Shown here: piece by piece, positions 8,401 through 16,642 of the stretch
Layout: every line of letters starts with the position of its first letter
Numbering within the stretch: the first letter of the stretch is position 1
Origin: Mnemiopsis leidyi
Taxonomy: Eukaryota; Ctenophora; Tentaculata; Lobata; Bolinopsidae
DNA: 23,090 nucleotides
Assembly: GCA_000226015.1 (NCBI GenBank)
Contig: JH157001.1
Span: 342,614-365,703 of the forward strand
Reading direction: 5' to 3'
Translations under genes and position numbers: made by a program
The notes under the pieces: model-generated
Told to the model about the DNA's origin: nothing
The model's input: the letters and a program-made list of their open reading frames with translations, nothing else
Databases searched by the model: none

Positions 8401-9767
8401 GTGTTATCAGCCGTACCCATATTATTAGGTACATCGACCTTGTTCACGTGAGTATCTTTTTCTTCAACACAATTGCATTTAATATTAGCCTGTGTGCTTA
8501 TGTACAAAATTCGCAGTAGCTGCAGAAGGTTTTTTGAGTCATCAGAACTTTTGTAATCCAAGTCTACAAAAATCTGCACGCAGGTCCTTATTACCGAACC
8601 TTTGTAAAATATGTACTTCAAACGTTCGTGGTTTGTGTACTGTTGGAGTTCCAAAATAATGACGTTTCGCAAAGCAGTGCAAACAGAGTTTACTTCACTT
8701 CCAAGAGCTTTGTCATCTATTTTTTGTCGTAAATCATTCAATATTGATGTCTCGCTATCAGCACTTTCGAACAGTTTCTCTAGTGTTTTTGGGATATTTT
8801 GATTTTCAGAAACAGTATACTCTGTCAAATAGTTTTCAAGAATGAAACCCAGATCATCATTATCACACTTCTTTCTAATGACGATTTCCTTTAGAATGTG
8901 AAAAATTCCTTTGTCAAACCGTTTAAGTACATCAATATTGATTCCAGGTAGGGATAGGAGATTCAGTGCGATGTCATCCATCTTTTTTTCTACCGCCAAG
9001 TAGAGTATGGTTCTCCCCATGTTATCAGCTGCATTGATGTTTACGTGAGTTTTGTTTTCATCAAACAGAGTTTTGAAAGCAGCTTCATTGTTACTTAAAA
9101 GAGCCAAATGTAAAACTGTTCTTCCTTCATCGTCTTTTCGCAAGATCACTTCTTTTCCTCCCGTTCTGCAAGCTATTTGTAATGTTGACTGGTAGTTAAG
9201 ATGTGCGTCATGTGAAAATATCAAATCAAATGCTGTAAAACCTTTTTCGTTTTTGGCTTTGAAGTCTAATTTAGCTAGCTCACATAAATATTTGATCGTT
9301 TCAGGTTGTTCAGCCAGAACTGCCATGTGAAGCAAACTGTCACCACGATTGTTCAGCTTATTCACATTAAACATAATTTCTTTCTCCTTTACAAGGCGCG
9401 CTAAGAGTGGATAAAATATTTCTAAGTCGAACATTTCAATTTGCCTTTGTTCTGTTGCCCAGTCTTCGTGGAAAACATTGACTCGATCATCCTTACACAG
9501 AAAGTTAATGATTTTAGATTTGTTTAACCGCACTGCCTCACTCAATGGGGTATCTCCTGATTCACTTGCTATGTTTATATCGATTCCATCAGCACTACAT
9601 ATAATTTTGATAATTTCCAACCGACTACCGATAGAGACTGCGTGAAAGAGTGCTGTTTTTCCATTTAGCTGTCGATTGATGTCTGATGATTTTGCCAAAG
9701 CTTCCAGGTTTTTCAAATCACCTCTATTGATAGCATCAAATATCTTTCGTGTAGCAAGTGATTCTGC
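5472..9767 (-). CDS. Ankyrin/XK-related fusion protein, last exon (membrane domain)
   Basis: This last exon opens at acceptor atttcag (9768-9770) in phase 0 and ends at TGA 5472-5474; an apparent TTG start at 9716 is not a start. Order of parts: ankyrin-type repeats (about 9740-8970); helical linker; twelve GTPDNT hexapeptides (8417-8202); Cys-containing linker; membrane region (about 7790-6240); basic, Cys-rich tail. Hydrophobic segments lie near 7790-7730, 7690-7620, 7276-7210, 7133-7068, 6985-6915, 6893-6830, 6637-6555, 6520-6450, 6400-6340 and 6320-6240. The block EQIPELLIQFY resembles the XK-family ESAPQLLLQLY signature. Other family-like blocks are SWWEIYSML (like SWALVSYHRAL), IPSRLFLFAAVMHSAP (like GPRxLALALFASxFP) and WKRILAISSYYFLEGVAGAWY (like YYxLMxLENxLLxxLWY). 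XKR/CED-8 proteins scramble phospholipids in the plasma membrane. No TRP pore or TRP box was seen. The assignment rests on remembered family motifs, not a search. Confidence 0.75.
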   Translation of the reverse strand, partial: AESLATRKIFDAINRGDLKNLEALAKSSDINRQLNGKTALFHAVSIGSRLEIIKIICSADGIDINIASESGDTPLSEAVRLNKSKIINFLCKDDRVNVFHEDWATEQRQIEMFDLEIFYPLLARLVKEKEIMFNVNKLNNRGDSLLHMAVLAEQPETIKYLCELAKLDFKAKNEKGFTAFDLIFSHDAHLNYQSTLQIACRTGGKEVILRKDDEGRTVLHLALLSNNEAAFKTLFDENKTHVNINAADNMGRTILYLAVEKKMDDIALNLLSLPGINIDVLKRFDKGIFHILKEIVIRKKCDNDDLGFILENYLTEYTVSENQNIPKTLEKLFESADSETSILNDLRQKIDDKALGSEVNSVCTALRNVIILELQQYTNHERLKYIFYKGSVIRTCVQIFVDLDYKSSDDSKNLLQLLRILYISTQANIKCNCVEEKDTHVNKVDVPNNMGTADNTGTPDNTGTPDNTGTPDNTGTPDNTGTPDNTGTRDNTGTPDNTGTPDNTGTPDNTGTPDNTGTPDNTSVTVNIGVSDNTNDTCDTCNTDMNNNFNRLAGRKKNITDGVPYKNSTQACNMSLRKTLGEELVDRFREKIEDISGITDLEHRGEISDVQLIAKGIYKAYFKDEDDCCNKITEKVTKATNCLSSFFCLNKIFHRCICRGNFAFIFCFVTIIVHIFNVYSDARFGFKTLNGFSERLGITMIMLVFSTLIHENIRSLFSSYATDKELLCITLGKIDLSKDDLEQNSELNYFYDRNCVTKWIGRFLWTYKVRPSSKRVTEDLIRPLFFNVLSIFMLRPIVDRLTVLMHSPSHLRVIYRQQSKQKSLNQYYMILEQIPELLIQFYVFQIYFNILGTSDDYKKYGCTELHSFTYKTEYFKCVQNLWILNICASWWEIYSMLIPFFKIPNSMVSLEEMFRKLSPETPKMKGASFVSLYLAYILMIPSRLFLFAAVMHSAPDHLHVLAYLALVIFVWFFINVYTVMGQNEVFRMTKTSKDEKEEKRTVVHHLTNIWSLLVFTMRDVVVISLRRPDAYLLPPSEVDYRSLRSWKRILAISSYYFLEGVAGAWYVEHNYPCGKSTEVFKYQGWLYLILLIISVTIITLISYILQPTKIFIIPRQFPTKAALIGLFGFSMWCIAAGIFNFTTTNRRVDILFPLIITTFIILFIFLVIVVILRLFSEAKQKKLKRKYAAEKDDICCLSKPCCFSCCFPNHDDGSSNEEGQQSKIERRRFPCSLFKRNKQRTAEEREVGNSTNSVGDDQCLTQRYRLPCFPSEGSPYQQVASEESAAAGNANKEKTYGPRKLLNCILCNTNNGSTSGLIERREDVENEEDPEANEMTDEERCCLKVCFSCSSKKEPKKKKACTETVMVGQEEVEMSQIPSPSVETTTHLLHKYKQERASTSKYKQERASTSKYKQDVFEEIRPYPDTAEDIV
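5524..5598 (-). repeat. 30-bp in-frame repeat encoding KYKQERASTS
   Basis: Two complete copies and a partial third (KYKQ) near the C-terminus of the XKR exon, almost identical at DNA level. Each contains a basic Ser-rich motif and the array precedes the final EEIRPYPDTAEDIV. Confidence 0.9.
8202..8417 (-). repeat. In-frame 18-bp VNTR, twelve GTPDNT hexapeptides
   Basis: Twelve 18-base units (plus strand gtgttatcaggtgtacct), with one unit encoding GTADNT, one GTRDNT and ten GTPDNT, nearly invariant at DNA level. It lies between the ankyrin part and the membrane part of the XKR exon. It forms a Thr/Asp/Asn-rich, probably flexible linker. Copy number is likely polymorphic. Confidence 0.95.
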
Positions 9768-10042
9768 CTGAAATAAAAAAAGATAGAACTAGAAAAATCG
9801 AATTCCTGAAGAAAAAAAATACATAAACAAAAACAATACTCTTGCGCTCCATGCACTCATATATTGTGTTCATCAGATAATCCTGCGCTACTGCGCTAGC
9901 GGGACTGCTTTATATCTAAACCCTTTGCGTGGCGTGTTTATCATTATGTAATCAATAAAGCAATGATCAACGGGTTGTATTTGGATCTTTTGATTTTTCA
10001 CTAAACGTTAAATTACAAATCACGCACGAATGGTTTACTTAC
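9768..10042 (-). other. Intron of the ankyrin-XKR gene, phase 0
   Basis: Minus-strand donor GTAAGT at 10042-10037 and acceptor TTTATTTCAG ending at 9768. Both flanking codons are complete. A pyrimidine tract precedes the acceptor (complement of the A-rich run at 9771-9820). Confidence 0.85.
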
Positions 10043-11322
10043 ATGTTTTTTGAAGCTCTCCAAAACCGATGATAATCCTTTGTCCATGGCGATCGCTTCA
10101 GCTGTCTGCTCACTGTTATTTTTTATTTCCAATTTAAAATCTCCATGTGTTAACAGACACTCAATGACGGAGAGATCGCTTTGAATCACGGCTTCGTGAA
10201 GGCTTGTGTTTCCTTTATTGTTAGTGACATTCACATCAGCGTTATTTTTCAATAGGAACTTAACAACGTCCACATGAACATTAAACACTGCTAAATGTAA
10301 GGCGGTGTCCCCGTCAACATCTTTGTTGTTTATATCAGCACCTCTCGAAACTAGGTACTCTACACATTCTAGGTAACCAAACCGAGCTGCATCCTGTAAA
10401 GGAGTACTACCACCACTTGTACTCACACTGTCGATCTCTGCACCTTTAGACACAAGGTATTTCATACTGTCGAGTTTACCGATACATGCAAGAGAGTGTA
10501 GAGAGGTGACTCCCTTGTTACTTTTCTTGTTCACAATATCTGTACCGTGAGATGAAAAGTACTCGATACAGTCTAAATCACCTCCAGCTGCTGCACTGTG
10601 TAAATGTGTGAAACCGTCGTTATCAACACCGTGTATATCTGCACCTTTCGACACGAGATACTTGACACAGTCAAGTCCACCACTATAAGCTGCATAGGAT
10701 AGAGGATCCCTTCCCTCATTGCACCTACCTTTCACATCTGCACCGTTAGACACGAGGTACTCGACACAGTCAAGGTTTTCCGTACCTGCTGCAAGATGAA
10801 GTGGGGTGGATCCTTTGTTATCTCTACTATTTAGCTCTACACCATTAGACACGAGGTACTCGATAAGGTTGAGTTTACCTTCTCTCGCTGCAAAGTGTAA
10901 TAGAGTTTCTCCTTTATGATCCTCACAATATAGATCTGAACCTTTTGTCAGAAACAGCTCTAGGCAGTCAAACTTCAATTCTTGCGCTGCCAGTCTTGCA
11001 GGAGTTTCACCATTATTATTTATAGTGCTGATATCTGAACCTTGAGACACGAGGTATTCGATGCAACTCAGTTTACCCGCTATTGCTGCGATATGCAGTG
11101 GGCTGTTCCCGACGTTATTCCTACAGTTCATATCCGCTCCTTTAGACGTAATTAGGTACTCAATACAATCAAGATTACCAGCACTTGCTGCATAATGTAA
11201 AAGGCTGGCTCCGTCATTATCCCTTCTGTTCATATCTAAACCCAGAGACACCAGGTACTTGATACATTCGATATTACCTCCTTCAGCAGCACTGTGTAAT
11301 GTTGTTAGTCCGTCATTACTCC
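10043..11322 (-). CDS. Ankyrin repeats, second half of the ankyrin exon (after frameshift)
   Basis: Same gene as the XKR exon. About fourteen ankyrin repeats of 33-34 residues follow the frameshift, with the usual G-TPLHxAA...GxxxCIEYLVSxGADVN pattern (e.g. NKGSTPLHLAAGTENLDCVE). The exon ends in phase 0 at a canonical donor, AAACAT|GTAAGT (10043/10042), and joins the acceptor before 9767 in phase 0 after a 275-base intron. The protein then reads ESFKKH followed by AESLATRKIFDAINRGD, a natural continuation of a repeat helix. The frame is continuous with the upstream repeats except for one extra base at about 11323, so this is the same exon and not a separate protein. The repeats are diverged in sequence here, unlike the nearly identical copies around the gap. 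They presumably form a cytoplasmic protein-binding solenoid. Confidence 0.85.
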
Positions 11323-12640
11323 TTGCAGTTTACATCCATACCTTGAGACACCAGGTACTTGATACATTCGATATTACCTCTTTCAGCAGCACTGTGTAAT
11401 ATTGTTAGTCCGTCATTACTCCTGCAGTTGACTTCAGCACCTTGAGACACCAGGTANNNNNNNNNNNNNNNNNNNNNNNNNNNNNNNNNNNNNNNNNNNN
11501 NNNNNNNNNNNNNNNNNNNNNNNNNNNNNNNNNNNNNNNNNNNNNNNNNNNNNNNNNNNNNNNNNNNNNNNNNNNNNNNNNNNNNNNNNNNNNNNNNNNN
11601 NNNNNNNNNNNNNNNNNNNNNNNNNNNNNNNNNNNNNNNNNNNNNNNNNNNNNNNNNNNNNNNNNNNNNNNNNNNNNNNNNNNNNNNNNNNNNNNNNNNN
11701 NNNNNNNNNNNNNNNNNNNNNNNNNNNNNNNNNNNNNNNNNNNNNNNNNNNNNNNNNNNNNNNNNNNNNNNNNNNNNNNNNNNNNNNNNNNNNNNNNNNN
11801 NNNNNNNNNNNNNNNNNNNNNNNNNNNNNNNNNNNNNNNNNNNNNNNNNNNNNNNNNNNNNNNNNNNNNNNNNNNNNNNNNNNNNNNNNNNNNNNNNNNN
11901 NNNNNNNNNNNNNNNNNNNNNNNNNNNNNNNNNNNNNNNNNNNNNNNNNNNNNNNNNNNNNNNNNNNNNNNNNNNNNNNNNNNNNNNNNNNNNNNNNNNN
12001 NNNNNNNNNNNNNNNNNNNNNNNNNNNNNNNNNNNNNNNNNNNNNNNNNNNNNNNNNNNNNNNNNNNNNNNNNNNNNNNNNNNNNNNNNNNNNNNNNNNN
12101 NNNNNNNNNNNNNNNNNNNNNNNNNNNNNNNNNNNNNNNNNNNNNNNNNNNNNNNNNNNNNNNNNNNNATACATTCGATATTACCTCCAATAGCAGCACT
12201 GTGTATTGTTGTGTATCCGTTATTACTCCTGCAGTTTACATCCATACCTTGAGACACCAGGTACTTGATACATTCGATATTACCTCCTTCAGCAGCACTG
12301 TGTATTGTTGTGTATCCGTTATTACTCCTGCAGTTTACATCCATACCTTGAGACACCAGGTACTTGATACATTCGATATTACCTCCACGAGCAGCACTGT
12401 GTAATGGTGTTAGTCCGTCATTACTCCTGCAGTTTACATCCATACCTTGAGACACCAGGTACTTGATACATTCGATATTACCTCCACTAGCAGCACTGTG
12501 TAATGTTGTTAGTCCGTCATTACTCCTGCAGTTGACATCCATACCTTGAGACACCAGGTACTTGATACATTCGATATTACCTCCAATAGCAGCAGTGTGC
12601 ATTGTTGTGTATCCGTTATTATCCTTACAGTATAAATCAG
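11232..12640 (-). repeat. 99-bp tandem repeat (one ankyrin repeat per unit)
   Basis: Near-identical 99-base units, e.g. the shared stretch ccttgagacaccaggtactt recurring every 99 bases from 12249 to 12645 and again at 11340 and 11439. Sites differ mainly at the codons after GG and before NIEC, and in the YTT/LTT/LTP segment. Such DNA-level identity, including third positions, shows recent unequal exchange or gene conversion. Confidence 0.95.
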
Positions 12641-13814
12641 CACCTTGAGACACCAGATACTTCATACAATCTAATTTGCAATCAACTGCTGTGTTGTTAA
12701 TCGAAGTGATTTCGTCCTCAGTCCTCTTGTTAACATCTAAACACGCGTACATTGAGTAATCCAGACAGTCAAGTTTAACACAATTAGCTGCGAAGTGGGA
12801 ACTGCTGGTAACTTCATCCATTTTACTGCTCACATTCTTGGTCACATCACATTTGCCACAGTGAGAACCAGCTGGTCCAGCTGCTAGATGTAGTGGTGTT
12901 GTTCCGTCCTTACTCCTACAGTTTACATCTAAACCTTCTGACACAAGGTACTCAATACAGTCGAGATTACCCAAGCACGCAGCAAGGTGGAGACTGTTGT
13001 ATCCTTTATTAGTCCCACAGTTTATGTCTAGACCTTGAGATAGAAAGTATTTGATACAGTGAAGTTGTCCTGCACCCGCTGCTGCATGTAAAGGGGATTC
13101 TCCGTCGTTCATATTGCACTTTACATCAGCACCTTCAGATACAAGATATTTGATACACACTAAGTTTCCTGCTCCTGCTGCTGCATGAAGAGGTGTCATT
13201 CCGCAACTGCTCTTGTTGTTAACATCTGCACCGTTAGACACCAGATACTGGACACAGTTAAGGTTTCCTGAACTCACCGCGTCATAAAGAGGGGTGATAC
13301 CATTATCAGTCCTACAATTAACTTCTGCTCCTTTAGAAACCAGATACTCGATACAATCAAGATGTCCATGCCTCGCTGCAAGGTGTAGACTATATATTCC
13401 ATCGTTACTTTTGCTGTTAACATCAGCACCTTTAGACACAAGGAACTTTATACAATCCAATTCACCTGCACTCGCTGCATTATGAAGGGGTTGAACTCCG
13501 TTATTACTCAAACTGTTCACATCAAGATCTTGAGACACAATGTACTCAATGGAATCAAGTTTCCCAGCATGCGCCGCAGCATGTAAAGGTGTAAAATCGT
13601 ATTTGTCTTTGCTGTTCACATCCCCATCTAGCTCAACAAAGAACCTCAGTATTTCCACATCATGACGAGCAGCAATGTGAAGTAACGTTTCCTCATAGTC
13701 CCCTATCTCCTGGTTCACAAACTCTGTAAGCAGCTTCTCGTCGGCGATCGTAGAGAGAATTTCCTTGACTTTCCTTATGTCCTGTTCCTCAACTGCTTTT
13801 TTAACTTTGTCTAT
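11319..13814 (-). CDS. Ankyrin repeats, N-terminal part of the ankyrin-XKR protein (gap inside)
   Basis: The exon opens at acceptor ctttttcag (13815-13816) in phase 0 with IDKVKKAVEEQDIRKVKEIL, a capping helix, and there is no ATG before the repeats, so at least one upstream exon is missing. Fifteen complete 33-residue ankyrin repeats and one partial repeat precede the N gap (11457-12168). Two more follow it before a premature TAA at 11316-11318 caused by one extra base. Repeats 1-8 are diverged. Repeats 9-11 (about 12920-12640) are degenerate, with lost TPLH motifs. Repeats from about 12620 leftwards are nearly identical at DNA level with a 99-base period (GGNIECIKYLVSQGMDVNCRS). A database label such as ankyrin-repeat protein phosphatase regulatory subunit would reflect only repeat similarity. 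The gap length is an assembly value, so the true repeat number is unknown. Confidence 0.88.
11457..12168. other. Assembly gap of 712 N inside the 99-bp ankyrin array
   Basis: Both flanks are the same nearly identical ankyrin repeat, so the missing sequence is almost certainly more of it, lost through repeat collapse. Flank phases require 4 + 99k bases for whole repeats (697 for seven); 712 does not fit, so the length is probably an estimate. Confidence 0.95.
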
Positions 13815-14129
13815 CTGAAAAAGTTTTCGTTACTATTAATTTCTAAATTAATGCAGTAATCTATTCTTAATTAAGTTCTGTTTTAATTTCATCTGTTAAA
13901 AGACGAAATTTCGTAAGCATCTATGTTTTATTGACTTAAAGATGTTTATGCGTTAGTTATTGGGAAATGGGAAATCTAAGTAAGTAACATTAGATTTTTA
14001 TCTAGTTGCTTTAAGTTTTCATCTATGTTCATGTTACCTTAAATATCTATCTAAGTTACTTAAGAATATTATGTAGCACTAGCACGCTTAAAGAATGTTC
14101 ATCTCAGTAGTCCTAAGGAATCATTGGAG
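13815..14129. other. Intron or upstream region of the ankyrin-XKR gene
   Basis: AT-rich. It must contain the 3' part of the intron preceding 13814. ATCTAAGTAAGTAACATTAGAT (13973-13994) and atctaagttacttaag (14048-14063) form an imperfect inverted pair. No exon recognised. Confidence 0.4.
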
Positions 14130-15094
14130 CATGCAAGCATTGATATGTCAAGTGCCTTTGACACAATCAGTAGAGAGACTGTTCTCAAGGTTCTTGAAGA
14201 TGCTGAAACTGGAGCTATTCAAGGAGATTCACTATCTGGAAACCTGTTTACTGTAGTTGACTCATACATCTAAGATCAGTACTTTCTGAAGTTTCGGCAG
14301 TTCCATATGTAGTTAACCATCCTATTCCTAATCCACCTGTCACAAAAGAATTCATGACACTGGAAATAGGTTACTCTGATGGCATTGACTTAAATAACAC
14401 CGAACTTGCTCCCCTCCAAGAATTCTTACCTCACATAGCCAAAGATTTTTTCTAAAACTGAATTTGTTCACTTCTATCTATAGCTGACCCTAAACTCAAA
14501 GCTATAAAACGCAAATTCGTAGTAGATTAAGTGTATAAAGAAGAAGAAGAATGGCGTGTAAACAAAACACTGGGATCATTGATGTGTCCTGTAAAAGACG
14601 TAAAGAATAGAATATTTCTGGGAAATGTTGCATTTAGTAAGTTTGAGAAAATTTGGATGGCAAGTAAGATATCTGTGCATAAGAAAATTAAAATCTATGA
14701 AGCACAATTAGTAGTCTCGAATAAACAATTGTAACTCCTGGGCGGTACCACACTTAACGAACTTGACATTGTTCATCGTAAACACCTCAGAAAAATCCTG
14801 AACATGATAATCATATGGCCAAAAGGATTTATTTCTAACAAAGTATTATATGATCGCTGTGAAATCACTCTCTTAACTGTCAGAGTGTCAAAATTTCGTT
14901 GGAGATTTCTTTGAGAGGCCAGAAAAACTTACCATATTTGTCTATGTTATTTGCGATTAATTATAGTTAAACATAGGAATGACCTGACCAGTAGAAATCC
15001 TATTATACAACTCAAAAATTTGACCGATTTCGAGAACCTCAGATTTTTAGCTCTTATTGATAGAGAAGAGTGGAAGAAGCTAAAAGATGGTTGA
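14130..15094 (+). pseudogene. Degenerate LINE (non-LTR) reverse transcriptase, 3' portion
   Basis: Pieces of one RT open reading frame occur in order but with frameshifts, stops and a deletion. IDMSSAFDTISRETVLKVL (from 14139) is RT motif A. GAIQGDSLSGNLF (about 14215) is the motif B region, joined with loss of intervening sequence. EIGYSDGIDLN (about 14362-14394) is the motif C region, in which the usual Y-A-D-D is Y-S-D-G. GSLMCPVKDVKNRIFLGNVA (from about 14573) and the following AFSKFEKIW continue it. LDIVHRKHLRKILN, ISNKVLYDRCEITLLTVRV and FENLRFLALIDREEWKKL are the conserved C-terminal region found in many invertebrate LINE polyproteins, ending at TGA 15092-15094. It is dead: frames change repeatedly and a catalytic Asp is missing. 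It lies opposite in orientation to the ankyrin gene, perhaps within its first intron. The clade is not assigned. Confidence 0.8.
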
Positions 15095-15855
15095 TGATTC
15101 GTAGTTTACTAGTGTTTTTGAATCAGGAATTAAACAGGAATTAAACATATCTATAAGGTGCTCAGGATGCTCTTTTAAAGAAATATCTTGTACTGACAGA
15201 TTTTCTACTACTACGTTTAAAGTGTGGTTTTGCCGTCTGATTAAACAGTAATTTTTTTAATACTTGGTGTTTTCATTAAATAATGAGTTTCTTATACCCG
15301 CCGGAGTTACTATTAAACGTCCATCTTTTGGTCGCCTTTGCTCAAATTATGAAACCTTTGCAAATCGATCCTGATATCCAGTCAACTAAACTTGGTCACG
15401 CACAGTTGGTCAGTTGAAAAGGCATGGTTGGTCCTCAGACCACGTCGACGCCTGTTTCACCTAGTATTCTACGGGAATCCACGCTAATCACAAAAACGGC
15501 GTCACTACATCCTTAGTCAATATCGGGAATCCTGCGCTCCTATTCACATTTCACGTACAATTATGCAGCGTTACTAGATCTCTTGTTAACTAAAGAAGGT
15601 CCTTTGCAAAGAATTTTTGAACTTTCGCCACCGATACAGAAGGTCTTGAGCTGTCCAATTTACCTACACAAGGTAATACAATTGCTCATAGTCATAATTA
15701 GGTTTCTGATTCTCTAAACACCTATAGACCTATGCAAGCTACACATGCGTTTTTAGATCTCATTTTTAGTGATCTTTATTTATAAGCATCACTTTATCAC
15801 CTTACCACTGCCCTCCTACTAATAAGTTTAACATGGATAAAAAATAGAAAAGTCA
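15095..15855. other. Non-coding stretch after the LINE relic
   Basis: May include the LINE 3' UTR; no poly(A) tail or target-site duplication was seen. No exon or RNA gene recognised. Confidence 0.4.
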
Positions 15856-16038
15856 GTGACGATGAAAAAAGCCTTAATTGCCGCGAGGGAGGATTTGATC
15901 CAAAACGAATCCCTCAAATATACAAAAGGTTTAGCCGGGAAAGCGGACCTGCAACTGATCCTAACTCAATATCCAATCGTCATTGATTATTGCTTACGTG
16001 CACCAAAGGGTCCATCTTTATTCTTTATTTCCAAGTGA
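15856..16038 (+). CDS. Small open frame of 60 codons, doubtful
   Basis: MTMKKALIAAREDLIQNESL opens a 60-codon ATG-to-stop frame on the plus strand. Its composition is protein-like but no family is recognised. It overlaps the acceptor of the candidate 57-nt exon at 16036 in a different frame, so at most one reading of the overlap is right. It could be a transposon fragment or chance. Confidence 0.15.
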   Translation: MTMKKALIAAREDLIQNESLKYTKGLAGKADLQLILTQYPIVIDYCLRAPKGPSLFFISK

Positions 16039-16092
16039 TGATGTGACTGAGTTGAATGAACTTGAGAACAAAATTATGTTGGAAAGGATCTG
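16036..16092 (+). CDS. Candidate 57-nt exon 1 of an unidentified plus-strand gene
   Basis: The acceptor ctttatttccaag and the donor TG|GTAAGC bound a 57-base open segment encoding DDVTELNELENKIMLERI. It starts with one leftover base and ends with two, matching the next candidate at 16586 exactly. No start codon, stop or family is identified, so this is a hypothesis based on signals and phase only. Confidence 0.25.
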
Positions 16093-16585
16093 GTAAGCTT
16101 CTGCTTAGTCATCATCCATGATGTTACAATCCCTCAAATGTTACGAATCCCTCAAATTTGTTTTTTTATCTCTATCTGTATTCTGTCTGTCTCTCTAGTG
16201 TCTATGCAGTTTTTTAATGTTTAAAATTTGGAGGACGGGTTAGTGAGAGTAGACGGGTGTCTGATCACATATCTCTTATAATACGTTTAATGGGAAACAT
16301 GTGCGAAACCGACAGGATAATGCTGTTATAAAGTTGTTTAGTTTGTTTAAAAAGAACCTTATTACGCGCTGTAATACAAGGTACGCAGGTTAGTAGTGTT
16401 ACTACAAAAATTGCAAAAATTGCAATAACAGTTGTCTATTTTCCTCCTTTACTTTCGAAATTAAAAAAGAAATTAAGCCCAAATGGTTGGAATGAAACGG
16501 ATATTTGTAAACTATTTGGATTAAGAAATAAATACCTTGGGAATAGTGACGTCATTAGTGGAATGTTGTGACATTGTTCTTGCAG
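16093..16585. other. Putative intron between the two 57-nt candidates
   Basis: 493 bases beginning GTAAGC and ending TTGCAG. No gene is visible inside. Confidence 0.2.
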
Positions 16586-16642
16586 TAGATACCAGTTGAG
16601 AAGTGTTTGCTGCGCTTTAAAGTTGAAAGCTGAAAAAGTTTG
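16586..16642 (+). CDS. Candidate 57-nt exon 2 of an unidentified plus-strand gene
   Basis: The acceptor ttgttcttgcag and the donor TG|GTAAGG bound another 57-base segment. It is open in the phase left by 16092 and reads CRYQLRSVCCALKLKAEKV across the join. The equal length and identical phases are suggestive. A further open piece, DTRLSVDGYYLVK, runs to a second GTAAGG at about 16701 but lacks an evident acceptor. Downstream exons were not found. Confidence 0.25.

Noticed and set aside
8119-8451. Open frames on the plus strand and a second minus-strand frame across the VNTR
   Set aside because: An 18-bp unit without stops is open in several frames at once. The frame continuous with the ankyrin and XKR parts is the real one.
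9716-9716. TTG at 9716 and GTG at 13718 as translation starts
   Set aside because: These are just the first alternative start codons in frames that open at splice acceptors (9767 and 13814). The coding frame continues upstream of both.
5472-9767. A TRPA1 or NOMPC/TRPN ion channel, suggested by ankyrin repeats followed by membrane segments
   Set aside because: The hydrophobic segments are more numerous than six. No pore-helix/selectivity-filter block or TRP box follows the last ones, and the conserved words fit the XK-related family better.
11405-12404. Long frames running through the N gap on both strands
   Set aside because: They are open only because N carries no stops. The plus-strand one is the complement of the ankyrin repeat.
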